A stretch of 64,000 bases of DNA from Parastagonospora avenae f. sp. tritici 18332-5. Lineage: Eukaryota > Ascomycota > Dothideomycetes > Pleosporales > Phaeosphaeriaceae. How positions within the stretch are numbered: the first letter of the stretch is position 1; every line of letters begins with the position of its first letter. A model generated the notes under the pieces. The model did not search any database and had not been told where the DNA came from. It saw nothing but the letters and a program-made list of their open reading frames with translations. Both the position numbers and the translations under genes were made by a program. The stretch lies in NCBI GenBank assembly GCA_022559985.1, contig JAFJTR010000075.1:62001-126000 (forward strand). The letters run 5' to 3'. This document shows positions 54,680 to 64,000 of the stretch, in pieces.

Positions 54680-57088
54680 ATGGCCAGCGTAGAGCCCTAC
54701 CAAGCGCACGTCGAGGACTACCACTCGGATGACAGCGACGGCGGCCCCGTTACCGCAGAAAGCTTCCCGCGCAGGCCGTCGCCCACCGCGCAGGCCAACG
54801 TTAGCACCAAGCGCTCCAAAGACCTCAACGCCGAAAAGGCGCCAGTCCTGGAGAAGATGGCTCCCAACAGCGACATCCGCAGCGACTCTGGGTATTCTAG
54901 CATCACTGCGGCTTCGAAGAGTTCGGCTGATTCGGCTCCAAGTGCCTCTTCGCGAAGCCCGCCCGCCGTGCCCGTCACCGCCGCACCGCCCGTCTCGCAG
55001 AGTCCCGCGCCCAAAGCTCGACGACAGACGACTGTGGGCGGCGAGGTGCGCCACCACAGCAACGAGAGCAGCCCTCGCCAGAGCCAGAAGCCGCTCTCAC
55101 GCACCGCCTCGGTGTCGTCCAAGCCACAACGCCCTGCCCACCAGCGCCGCCCGACCATCACCCGAGAGCGGCGCGACACCAAGGACGCAGAATGCAAAGA
55201 CCCCAACTGCACCGATTGCGGGCTCAACACCCTTCCATCCCGCGCTCGTCGCCCTGAACTGCAGCAGACTGCCTCTACCCGCAACGTCGCCAGCTACCCC
55301 TCAGAGACCATGTCACAGCGCTCAGACCCCAACCCTTACTACTCTCCACCTTCGCCGGTATACAACCGACAGCCCGCCCCTTATGCCTCGCAGGGACCAG
55401 CAGTCGTCCAAACCGCCCGGACACGTCGCTCATCGTCCACTGCCGGCACACGCCCCCCACGGCCCCAGAGTTTCGCTGGCGAGCCGAGTAGCTTCTGGGC
55501 GCCGGGCATGCCCGCACCCTACCCCAGCCCGCCTCAGGAGCGCGGCCCTCCTCCCTCTTTCTCTGCATACCAAAGCATGCAGAACATGCCCAACATGCAG
55601 CACCTGCAGTATCCTCACCATATTCCTCCCTATATGGGTGCGCAGCAAGGCGGCTACTACCCCCAGCAAGCTCAACAGTTCGACTCTCAACAACGGCCCC
55701 AGCTGTCCGCACGCGGCTCGTCAAGCTATGGACGCAGTCAGCCTCCTCCCATCATCACTCAGGATGACACTTCCAAGTACTCTGCGAGATATGGACAGCC
55801 TCCGACCCCCAATGAGCAACACTACAACAGGGGCCCCAACCCATCTCTCCCTAAGCCTAAGCTCTTGCAGTACGGCGAACATGACGCTGAAGAAGACTCC
55901 TCCTCTGAATCCGAGTACACTGAAGACGAGGAGCATGAGCGTGAGGTCCGCCAACAACAAGTCCGGGCTGCTCGCGCTCTCATGCCCCCGCCGAAAATGA
56001 GGCGTGATCAGAGCCAGCGACGTCCTGCACTCACTCACGCAAAGACAACGCAAGTCGTCGAGCGTCTTGAGAATGACCGCCGCGAAAAGCGTCGACAATC
56101 TATTGTTGTTCCCGACCGTGCTGTTCCGCGAGAGCGACAACGTGAGCGAGCACCCACTGTCAGTGCTGCTCCATCGCGACGCCCATCCGTCAGCCGTCCT
56201 CCGGTCCATCGTTCAACACAGTCCGAGTACGATACTCGTCAAGCGCGGATAGTTGTCAACGATAGCAGGAACAACCGTCGCAAGTCATATCAAGTCTACG
56301 AGAAGACTTACGACGACTTTGTCAGAGATCGAGTCGCGGAGGAACAGTACAAGGCTGAGAGGCAACGTGAGAAGCGCGCGTCGAGAGCCCTCACGCAGGA
56401 CCAATACATTCCTGGTCAATACGAGGAAGACGACGAGAGCGAGGAGGAGGCTCCACGTGTTCTGCCACACCGCCAACGCGCCAAGACTGAATCCGATCCG
56501 CGCAAAGGGAAGGCGCGTACTGCTGAAGTCAAGAACAAGAAGGCTGAACTCAGCGCGGAAGAGTACATCAACGCCACTCGTGGCAGCCGCGACCCATATG
56601 CCGATCAGATCAACAAGGCAGCTCTGAAGAGGATCTCCCGTAAGCCTTCGCTGCCTTCTGATTCCGGTTCTTCTCAGAGCAACGGAAGCGGCAGGGCAAG
56701 CCAGTCAAACCGTACTACCATGACCAGTGCGACCAACAACGAGATTCGTCTTCGCGTTGACGGTACCATGCCACTTAGTCTCCAGCTCTCTGGCGACATG
56801 GAGGGCCGCACCTTGCAGCTTGTTCCAGCTGAGGGTGGCATGACGGACCTGGTTATTGGCGGTGGCAATGTCCGTGGCAACGACAGTGTATACCGCAGCG
56901 AGCGAGGCACTGTTCAAGTCAACAACAACAGAAGATCGCTTATTGCTGGCCAAGGAAGACGTGATGCTGAAGATGCATCGGAGAGAAGCACGCGCAGCGC
57001 GCGTAGCAGGCGTGATAGGGAGGAGGTTCGTGATGAGCGAGCCCCGATTCTACGACGCACCCGACCGACGACTACTTACCGAAACTAA
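54680..57088 (+). CDS. Large disordered Ser/Arg/Pro/Gln-rich conserved fungal protein
   Basis: Single-exon protein of 802 residues, start ATG in GCCC-GCC context. Mostly predicted disorder: a Ser/Pro-rich N-terminus with DSGYSS, a small Cys motif CKDPNCTDCG near residue 172, a Pro/Tyr/Gln-rich centre, an acidic patch EEDSSSESEYTEDEEHE, then long basic/acidic coiled stretches rich in Arg/Glu. A compact, probably folded segment lies near residues 690-735 (LRVDGTMPLSLQLSGDMEGR, then LQLVPAEGGM and DLVIGG). The tail is Arg-rich. I do not recognise a named family. The folded segment and the CxxxxCxxC motif are the likely conserved parts. Nuclear or RNA-associated role is possible from composition only. 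A long +1 frame across its 5' half is a shadow. Confidence 0.75.
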   Translation: MASVEPYQAHVEDYHSDDSDGGPVTAESFPRRPSPTAQANVSTKRSKDLNAEKAPVLEKMAPNSDIRSDSGYSSITAASKSSADSAPSASSRSPPAVPVTAAPPVSQSPAPKARRQTTVGGEVRHHSNESSPRQSQKPLSRTASVSSKPQRPAHQRRPTITRERRDTKDAECKDPNCTDCGLNTLPSRARRPELQQTASTRNVASYPSETMSQRSDPNPYYSPPSPVYNRQPAPYASQGPAVVQTARTRRSSSTAGTRPPRPQSFAGEPSSFWAPGMPAPYPSPPQERGPPPSFSAYQSMQNMPNMQHLQYPHHIPPYMGAQQGGYYPQQAQQFDSQQRPQLSARGSSSYGRSQPPPIITQDDTSKYSARYGQPPTPNEQHYNRGPNPSLPKPKLLQYGEHDAEEDSSSESEYTEDEEHEREVRQQQVRAARALMPPPKMRRDQSQRRPALTHAKTTQVVERLENDRREKRRQSIVVPDRAVPRERQRERAPTVSAAPSRRPSVSRPPVHRSTQSEYDTRQARIVVNDSRNNRRKSYQVYEKTYDDFVRDRVAEEQYKAERQREKRASRALTQDQYIPGQYEEDDESEEEAPRVLPHRQRAKTESDPRKGKARTAEVKNKKAELSAEEYINATRGSRDPYADQINKAALKRISRKPSLPSDSGSSQSNGSGRASQSNRTTMTSATNNEIRLRVDGTMPLSLQLSGDMEGRTLQLVPAEGGMTDLVIGGGNVRGNDSVYRSERGTVQVNNNRRSLIAGQGRRDAEDASERSTRSARSRRDREEVRDERAPILRRTRPTTTYRN

Positions 57089-58362
57089 ATTCGGCAGCTC
57101 GCTGCATTTCTCCTCTGCTTTGTCCGCGGCTCTTGATTTTTCTAAAACATTTTCTTTTGACTTCCATTTGAGCGGGATCTATGACCAAAAGTTTCACGCG
57201 AGCAGTGCTGGCTTCCCAGCCAAACCCACTCGCAGAAAAGTTTGATTTTACTTCTCCCTCACGCTGGATGTTCGGCTCGATTTCCCAGATTACATTTACT
57301 ACGCCTGTTTGTTTGCTGCGTTTTGCCTCGCGACAGTGCAGGTCACATTGTTATTGTTTGCTAGACACGGGACGCTCACGCATACCAACATTCGCATGCG
57401 TTGGGGATCTTCAAAGCCTTGGCTTAGGACCAGATCGTACCGCTTTCCTTCTTTCACCGCGAAGCGATTGTGGAGTTCTCTTTCAACAAGCATCTTCTAG
57501 CACTATACCTGCTCTTGCGAGAGCTGCTTTCTTCTTTCGGCGGATCTAATACCCATTTGGCTTGTTGGTCTTGTTTTTCTTTGAGTTGGTGGAATAAGCA
57601 AGTTAGCGTTGGGAGTGTTCAATGACTCGATATGATGCAATGTGATCACGCAGCGTTATTGGTTCTTATCTTCTTCTCTTGTGTTGGAGGGCGAAAAGGA
57701 ATATAGTACTTAGTAGTCTCGAGGTCTCACTGCAGCCAGTCCTGTGGTAGGTTAGTAGAGGCGACCACGAACAATTACAGCAACTTTTCTTCTACAGATA
57801 CATTCTCCACATTGCGCTGTGATGTTTGACTCGTTCTCACTGCTCTTTAGTCTGATATGAGTTTGTCAGGGTGGGCTGTTTCTACATGTGTCGGCCTCGG
57901 GGTGTGCTGCAGCCGAAGCGTCGATAGGGATGGACGACCCCGCAAGCCACTGTGCAACATCATGCACGGTAGAAGACGATCAGTTATCTCATGCAGCGCA
58001 AGCTGATTAGCACTCTGATGATCGATGCTTTACAGGTTCTAAGTCGCCGTTCGGCACCAGTGCCGTGTGTGTGTTGCTAAGCCTTACTTCTGGTTGGGAT
58101 GGCAGGGGCTTTTGCCGTCGGAGCGGCCCGAGTAGCATTAAGTCATTGACTCAACCTGGTATTGATATCTGATACATGTTCTAAAGGAGTTTGTCAACGA
58201 AACTTAGTCTTGATGATGAGGGTAGTAACGTTCGAGATGGTTGGGCGAAACATCGGCCTTTCCGCTCTTGGCTAGCGTGAAGCAGTACATACTTCCTCGC
58301 GATACTGGCTCCCTCCCTAACCATCATTGTCACAGCACTCGCAATAACGTTCCATCACCGAA
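57089..58362. other. Intergenic
   Basis: 3' flank of the disordered protein and promoter of the first F-box gene. No supported frame. Confidence 0.5.
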
Positions 58363-60161
58363 ATGGCTACCGCAGACGTTCGGACATCTCGTACGTGCTC
58401 TTGTCTCGGATCATTGCTTGTATCACGTGGATCAGCTTCTGGTGGTACTCGCGCTGACGTAGTGATCAAGATCGATTCTCCTTGGACGATCTACCGACTG
58501 AACTGCTTGAGCACATCGTTTCGAGTATCGATCACAACCAGTACGATCGAGTGCTAGGTCATATTCCAGACGACCCGCCTCCAAATCAGCCAGATCCTTA
58601 TCTCATCCGCGACTTCCTGGCCAGTTGTGCTCCGCTATGTAGCCTTTCATTGGCGAGCAGGAGATTTCGAGACATTGCTCAGAAACACATATTCACGGCT
58701 CCCGTATTGGGAGGCTTCGCTTTTCGTTTTCCCAATGATCTGAGTCATGCACGCGTCGCGTACTTCCTGCGCACGCTATTCGCCCGCCCTGAGCTAAGAC
58801 GACATGTTAAGCAAATCCGCCTCTGCTTTCCTCGGAGCGGTGAACCCGCAGACCAAAGGACTGATGCAGAAGAATCCAATCTCAAGGCGCGCCCCCTCAA
58901 CCTTATAACCCAAGTCGTGTGTCCCTCTCGCAATTTTATCGAAGCGCTCAACTTGCCCCCGGACATCAAAGAGTCATGGAGAAGCTCAATGAATCTGGAC
59001 TACAGATATGCCCTACTGCGCATATTGCGGGTGCTTCTACCACAAATCGAACTATTTTCACTCTCAGAAGTCAGTTCAGATGCATGGCTATACGCGCAAG
59101 ATCGTGTGCTTAACATCGATGGCATAGATGGCTTGGATATGAATGCCAAGATAGGTTTGCCATGCGCGCAAAATCTTAAATTTCTGAAACTGTCGAGTCT
59201 CACGCCAATCCGCCTAGACGGCCTTGACGTCTTTCCCAACCTGGACACTCTTGACATCAGTCTCAAATTAGCTGGCTTGGACAACCACGATGTCCAACAT
59301 CTTTCGAGATTATACGGTAGCTCCGGCGCCCTAGAAACTTTTCGTTCCATTCGTCATCTTCGTTTGGACTGCCAGATAAAAACTGTCGGCATTTGGGACT
59401 TCTCAGCTCGCAGCGGCATGACGCACGTTCTACAAGCTTTTCCCAAACTTGCAAGTCTAGACTTCTATGCTGAGGCTTCGTCAGAAAAGAATCCTTTCAG
59501 ATCCGTGCGTGCGTTTCCCCACTACCAGGCCAACATACAGGCATATCCTGAAGCACCGCTGCTCTCGGACTATGATGCCTCTACCGGAGATACATATTGG
59601 GATGAGCGTCTGTATGCAGCTCGTACAGAATGGACAGACTACCAGTATCTGGTTGACTCTTTATTCCACGTTAGACCGCACTTGCAATCCTTACGTCTAC
59701 CCGGTGGATTCTGGACACTTCCTGGCGCCACGCGCAAACCGCTCCCCCGATTTGAGTTGTTTTCACAATTACGACATTTAGCCCTTCCCCAAGCAGCCAT
59801 ACTTTCCACCAAGCTCTTCAACATGCGTCACCCGGAGACAGTCGTAGGAGACTTCAATCTGACGCCGATAGATGTTCTACCACCTGGGCTGAAGTATCTG
59901 GAGATATCTGATGTCGATTCCGAGTTGTTGCAATCGCGTTGGATGGAGGTGCTTTTTGAAGAGCACTCGGCGGGTGGGCGTTGGCCAGACTTGCAAAAGA
60001 TGGAGCTCCTGCTCGGACCTGCATTCAGTGACGAAAAACTTCAGAGCTTACTAGGCAGAAGCAGATGGACAGAGTTCTGGACATTAGCATCTCGAGCTGC
60101 TTTTCAGGTGCATTTCAAACGAGACAACAGAACACCCATGGTTGACATGCAACATGGTTGA
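58363..60161 (+). CDS. F-box protein (first of a tandem pair)
   Basis: Putative substrate receptor of an SCF ubiquitin ligase, about 572 residues. The F-box core LDDLPTELLEHIVSSID is near the N-terminus, and leucine-rich-repeat-like segments (ARPELRRHVKQIRL, FPNLDTLDISLKL, HLRLDCQI) follow. The long exon has no ATG at its beginning and follows an in-frame stop at 58455. A 28-nt first exon 58363-58390 (MATADVRTS) fits, with donor GTACGT, branch CTGAC, acceptor AAG, then exon 58471-60161 in phase. A second solution (58363-58394 joined to 58463) is also in frame but has a weaker donor and a crowded branch site. Related in architecture to the downstream gene. Confidence 0.75.
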
Positions 60162-60615
60162 GCCGTATCTGCCGTAAACTTGTTGTATAATCATCGCGAT
60201 CTGGGGAACGTTCGCGCGTAAAATAGCGATAACTGCGCATTTGTCCAATAGCTGCACAAGCCAAGGGTATCATGTTTTTACTTTCCTGCCCAACACGAGC
60301 CTGCACAATGTCATACGCAAGTCCGAGCGGTTCAAACATGCAAATGCACCTAACAGCTTTAGGAACTCCTTGTCCACTGGTGTGGAGCGCTGTCTTAACG
60401 GCACGCCAACTCGGTCGTTCTGTTGCGACACAAGAAGACTAGTTACGTCGCACCGCATCATAACTTCAGGAGTAACGACAGCTAGTGTGGGTCTGCTAGG
60501 TCAGCTGTTGTCCACACTTTCTGCATACATAAGGCAGTGCGCGGTCGTTCTGTCTGATCTTTGATCCGTTCTAAGTCGCGTCGTCAACACGCAACACAAA
60601 CAGCCAGCTATCTCA
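60162..60615. other. Intergenic between the two F-box genes
   Basis: About 450 bases, no gene. Promoter of the second F-box gene. Confidence 0.5.
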
Positions 60616-62388
60616 ATGTACGTCGACTCAGGTACCCAAACCCTGGCTTCCCCATCCTGGATTAGGGTAGGTGAAACCTCGGGTTCTTCCTTGGAGTTGC
60701 TTTCGAACGAGATTTTGTTCATGGTTATCGATTGCCTGCTTGATGACTTGAGAGCAAGGTTTGAAGGCGACGACCGACACATACCACTCGGCTCTCTCTG
60801 CATTTCTCCCTGCGATTTTCAGCAAAGCTTTGAATACCAATCGCGCACTGGAGGGCGCAATACGGAGCGAAAATTCATCGTGGCGGACTTTCGGTCGCTC
60901 ACCCCATCCAGCCTTATAGGTTTGGCAGCACTGGCTTCAACGAGCAAGAGACTCCAGGCTATTGCTCAGCCGAAGCTATTCAAAGCGCCTTGTCTTAGTG
61001 TGGGACGTCACAATCAATTCACCGAAGTATCGCCTCTATACTTGTTCGCACGTACATTGCTCGAGCGTCCAGAACTGAGGAAGGCAACTACAAGTTTGCG
61101 CATCGATATGCCAGGATCGTGGGGAGGCGATATGGAACGCCGAACATCTGGGCCTCTAGAGGTCCATCGCAGGGGTGCTGCTCTCATAGATGCTCTGGAC
61201 TGGATGCATCATGATGCGAAGACGGGATGGAAATGGCAGCTTCAACGCCTACGCCCGGAGCCGTTTTGCGCAATCATACTGTCTCTTCTGGACAACCTTA
61301 AAGAGCTCTATCTACTCAAAGTGGCCGGCTGCACTGGAGACGTGTTCTCGGACCTTTTTTGGGCAACATCTGCACCATACATGTCAGATGAAGGCCGCGC
61401 ACTTCGCTCGCTACGACACTGCCCCGGGTTAGCCAACCTCGAGTATTTCCGGACAGACTCGGTAGAGTCGCTCTCCAGATCGCCCATATTGAACATCACC
61501 ACGCTCACGTCACTCCATCTGGCATTTACGGATTCCAATCGGCTCTTCCATGATCTGCGACCGAAATCCTTGCATCGCATCACAACTCTACGCTTCGACT
61601 GCGACTTCATGGCTGATTGCTTCTATCATACACCAACACAAGCCGTTCCGTTGCCACTCCCATCACCGAACATACCACCCTCACCACCTCCAGGTGTATA
61701 CACAATTCCTCTGCCCCTAATCACTGTACATGGTCCACCGCCGTCAGTTGGTGGACTTTCGCATGAATTACTTGCAGCTTTACCGAGCCTAGAGACCCTC
61801 GAGTTGTTTGCCAATGTAGAGGCGTCTTACGAAACGTATCAATCTCGGTTCACTGGATATCATCTAAGGGGAAAGCGGTATTACGACCTTGTACAACAGT
61901 GCGCGATCCTCGCGCCTACACTGCGCAAACTGGTATTGCCAAGAGGATGGTGGGCCTGGCCGAACAATGTTCCGTGGAACGTGCGGTTTTCCGATGAGCC
62001 TACGTCAGAAGGTGAACAAGTAGGCGCATACACAGGTTCGATCGCAAATTTCAGTCTTTTCACGCGCCTCCAGACTCTAGTAGTGCATTCAACAGCCATA
62101 ATTGCGAAAGGAACTCATGATACTGAAGTTGCAGATGCGATAATGACCTTGCCAGCCAGTATCAGAGATATAACTGTCTACGGCGCGCACGATGGATTGT
62201 GGTCTTGGGTCGGAGAAATTCTGTGTTATCGTGGTTCGCACTTCCCTTTCCTGAAGTCGATTACGCTGTTGCGTGAGGAGCCGGTAGATGGACTGAGCTT
62301 GTTACCGTTGAGCGAGCTCGGGGCGGTGCATGAGATTCTGTGGAAAGAGATACTTGGGAGTACTGTCTTGGTACGGGTGGATCCATGA
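60616..62388 (+). CDS. F-box-like protein (second of a tandem pair)
   Basis: Single-exon protein of 590 residues starting at ATG 60616. Near the N-terminus SLELLSNEILFMVIDCLLDD matches an F-box, interrupted by a longer loop than in the neighbour. Next come TSKRLQAIAQPKLFKAP and LARTLLERPELRKATTSLRI. The latter corresponds to the segment FLRTLFARPELRRHVKQIRL of the upstream gene, so the two are paralogues. Leucine-rich repeat-like strands follow, with a Pro-rich insertion near residues 340-370. Probably an SCF adaptor; substrate unknown. Confidence 0.75.
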   Translation: MYVDSGTQTLASPSWIRVGETSGSSLELLSNEILFMVIDCLLDDLRARFEGDDRHIPLGSLCISPCDFQQSFEYQSRTGGRNTERKFIVADFRSLTPSSLIGLAALASTSKRLQAIAQPKLFKAPCLSVGRHNQFTEVSPLYLFARTLLERPELRKATTSLRIDMPGSWGGDMERRTSGPLEVHRRGAALIDALDWMHHDAKTGWKWQLQRLRPEPFCAIILSLLDNLKELYLLKVAGCTGDVFSDLFWATSAPYMSDEGRALRSLRHCPGLANLEYFRTDSVESLSRSPILNITTLTSLHLAFTDSNRLFHDLRPKSLHRITTLRFDCDFMADCFYHTPTQAVPLPLPSPNIPPSPPPGVYTIPLPLITVHGPPPSVGGLSHELLAALPSLETLELFANVEASYETYQSRFTGYHLRGKRYYDLVQQCAILAPTLRKLVLPRGWWAWPNNVPWNVRFSDEPTSEGEQVGAYTGSIANFSLFTRLQTLVVHSTAIIAKGTHDTEVADAIMTLPASIRDITVYGAHDGLWSWVGEILCYRGSHFPFLKSITLLREEPVDGLSLLPLSELGAVHEILWKEILGSTVLVRVDP

Positions 62389-62959
62389 GTAAGGCAGCCA
62401 GCGTGGCGCTGTCTATAATTTCGGCTTTATTCTCTCAAAACTCCGGGTCCTTGTCTTGCTCCACGCTGCATCGGGACATGGATGCGACTCCATGTCTGGG
62501 CACGCTAAAGTACTGTTGTTGTTGGTAGGACTTCACCTTAGGTAAAGCAAGTACAATTGTACGGTGTGAAGCAAGTTGCAAACTTTAGGTGGTTGCAGAT
62601 TGATTGATTGATTGAAGCTATCGTACGAGCAGACTATATACTCCTGCACTAGCCCCTAAGGCGCGTGCAGAGGCTGATCATGTGATGATCAGGTGACTCG
62701 TACGATCACTCCAAATATTGGTATAAACAGTTGTACTCACCCTACACCGGTCAGCGGCACCGACTTTCAAATTGACTCGGCCTGCTCTTATCCGCACCAA
62801 ACGTCTATTCCCCCGTGTATATAAAGCCGTCCGAGAAATGCTCCTAATTGATTAGGTACGTTCTCTTCAACCACAACTACTTGTACGACTTATGAACAAT
62901 TCCAAATGTTTCCTCACTCATTTAAATTAATCGAACGCCGCTTTTGGACCTTATCCACG
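62389..62959. other. Intergenic, upstream region of the oxidase pseudogene
   Basis: No gene. Contains the TATA-like box at 62818-62826. Confidence 0.5.
62818..62826 (+). promoter_or_regulatory. TATA-like box
   Basis: TATATAAAG, 134 bases before the ATG of the decayed FAD oxidase, at a spacing suited to core promoter function. Confidence 0.45.
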
Positions 62960-64000
62960 ATGAGCCGTCTTGCGCTGTTATCGGGTCTTGGACTAGTTGT
63001 CTCCATCGCGATACAAGCCCTAGCCGCTGCCCACTTACATGTCGCAACGTTCCAGGCGATACCGCTTGGCATTCGAGTCAAGATTGGATAGCATTCAATA
63101 GGGCTCTTGAATGCCTATTGATTGCACCCTGCACACATTGGCGCACCATGCCACGCATTTTCGATGTGTAACGGAACACCATTGCCCATTTATAGCGAGG
63201 CAAAATGCAACGCATTCCGCGATGCTTGGCATTTCCCAGAGACACGCCTATCGTCGCCTTCATCACCCATGACTTACGCTTTCTCTAAATACCCCTGCAA
63301 TAGCTGGTCAATGTCAAACGCAACCCGCACACTCGGCGGACATGTGTCATACTCAGTCAATGCGACCAGCGTCGATGATCTACAAATGACAGCCAAATTC
63401 GCGAGTGATAACAACATGCGCCTAGTCATTCGGAATACCGGTAATGATATTCTCGGAAATTCAACAAGTACTCATGCACTAGCTATATGGACCAATGACA
63501 TGAATGACATCGAGCTCATTGACTCATATGTAGGATCGGTCTACATAGGCCCAGCTATCAAAGTCGGCGCATGCGTTGAGTCAATCGAAGCTCACACTTT
63601 CGCCAACTCCCACAAGTCGATGATCGTGGGCGGTAATTGTCCTATCGTTGGCATTGCTGGTGGCTATACCCAGAGCGACGGCCATGGACATCCTCCTTCC
63701 GAATGTAGTCTGAGCGCCGATCAAGTGTTAGATTGGGAGGCTGTGACAGCTTCCGGCAAACTTGTCACCGCCAATGCTGATAGCCATCAAGACCTTTTCT
63801 GGGTGTTGCGCGGAGGTGGAAGTGGCTTGTACGGCGTAGTCGTCTCGATGACCATCAAAGCCCTCCCGGATACCTTCTTTTCGATGGCGTATGTCAGCGT
63901 TATGAAGAACGGGAACAACGCAGGCGCTCTTTGCACGGCGGTTGGAACATTCCTACAGATTCAAGTCTTGTCGACGCGGGTGCTTTTGTTGTGTGGGTCG
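62960..64000 (+). pseudogene. Berberine-bridge-type (PCMH) FAD-linked oxidase, frameshifted, cut by window end
   Basis: Secreted VAO/BBE-family flavoprotein remnant. A signal peptide (MSRLALLSGLGLVVSIAIQA) starts at 62960. The N-terminal segment CRNVPGDTAWHSSQDW follows in another frame (change near 63030-63045). A second change near 63125 leads to the long frame with FSMCNGTPLPIYSEAKC, SSPSSPM, LVIRNTGNDILGNST, GGNCPIVGIAGGYTQ, LSADQVLDWEAVTASG and LFWVLRGGGSGLYGVV. A third change near 63957 moves the conserved SLVDAGAFVVWV into another frame. In the bicovalent FAD site, the His of the RNTGHDYLG-type motif is Asn, while the Cys of GGNCP is kept. No intron explains the shifts. Family members oxidise alkaloid-like or carbohydrate substrates. 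Probably dead, unless the sequence has errors. The 3' part lies outside the window. Confidence 0.72.

Noticed and set aside
54729..56000. 423-codon plus-strand frame
   Set aside because: +1 shadow of the 802-residue disordered protein; Pro/Arg-rich composition without domain.

Overview
The window is nuclear DNA from a filamentous ascomycete. The evidence is short (about 36-103 nt) introns with ACTAAC-like branch sites, Kozak-like CACC-ATG starts, one gene per promoter, and ascomycete-type products: a Zn2Cys6 regulator, a HAL4-type kinase, a Rom2-type RhoGEF, F-box proteins and an APC permease. A Dothideomycete such as a member of the Pleosporales is the best guess. That guess is inference from protein style only, because no marker gene is present.

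Left part (1-12.2 kb): an accessory, secondary-metabolism-like block. It holds a Zn2Cys6 transcription factor (103-1640), a chimeric flavoprotein pseudogene (2304-4321), a BAHD-type acyltransferase (4844-6382), and a divergent pair consisting of a BsmA/IDO-like 2-oxoglutarate Fe(II) dioxygenase (8562-9617) and a Cys/Met-metabolism type PLP enzyme (10356-12194). The pair shares a 0.74-kb promoter region and is the best candidate for an undescribed amino-acid-tailoring pathway. No PKS or NRPS backbone gene is visible, so any scaffold would be a small amino-acid-derived molecule or lie outside the window. The pseudogene shows that part of the block has decayed.

Middle part (12.2-43.7 kb): mostly housekeeping or conserved genes separated by long spacers. 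They are a HAL4/SAT4-like kinase (14810-16888), a secreted repeat-rich surface protein (19812-22202), a Tudor-SN homologue (25688-28342), a small triple zinc-ribbon protein (29341-29805), an amino acid permease with four exons (31793-33702), a complete Baeyer-Villiger-type flavin monooxygenase with four exons (35225-37241) and a Rho1 GEF (38622-43691).

Right part (43.7-64 kb): a FucP-type sugar transporter (45900-47577), a small acidic hypothetical protein (48457-48924), a four-TM protein whose reading frame is only restored by an apparent GC-AG intron (49724-50468), a large disordered protein (54680-57088), two related F-box proteins in tandem (58363-60161 and 60616-62388), and a decayed berberine-bridge-type FAD oxidase that runs off the right edge (62960-64000). 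Exon boundaries were placed by eye from splice signals and reading phase. No tRNA, rRNA, intact transposon or CRISPR array was recognised.
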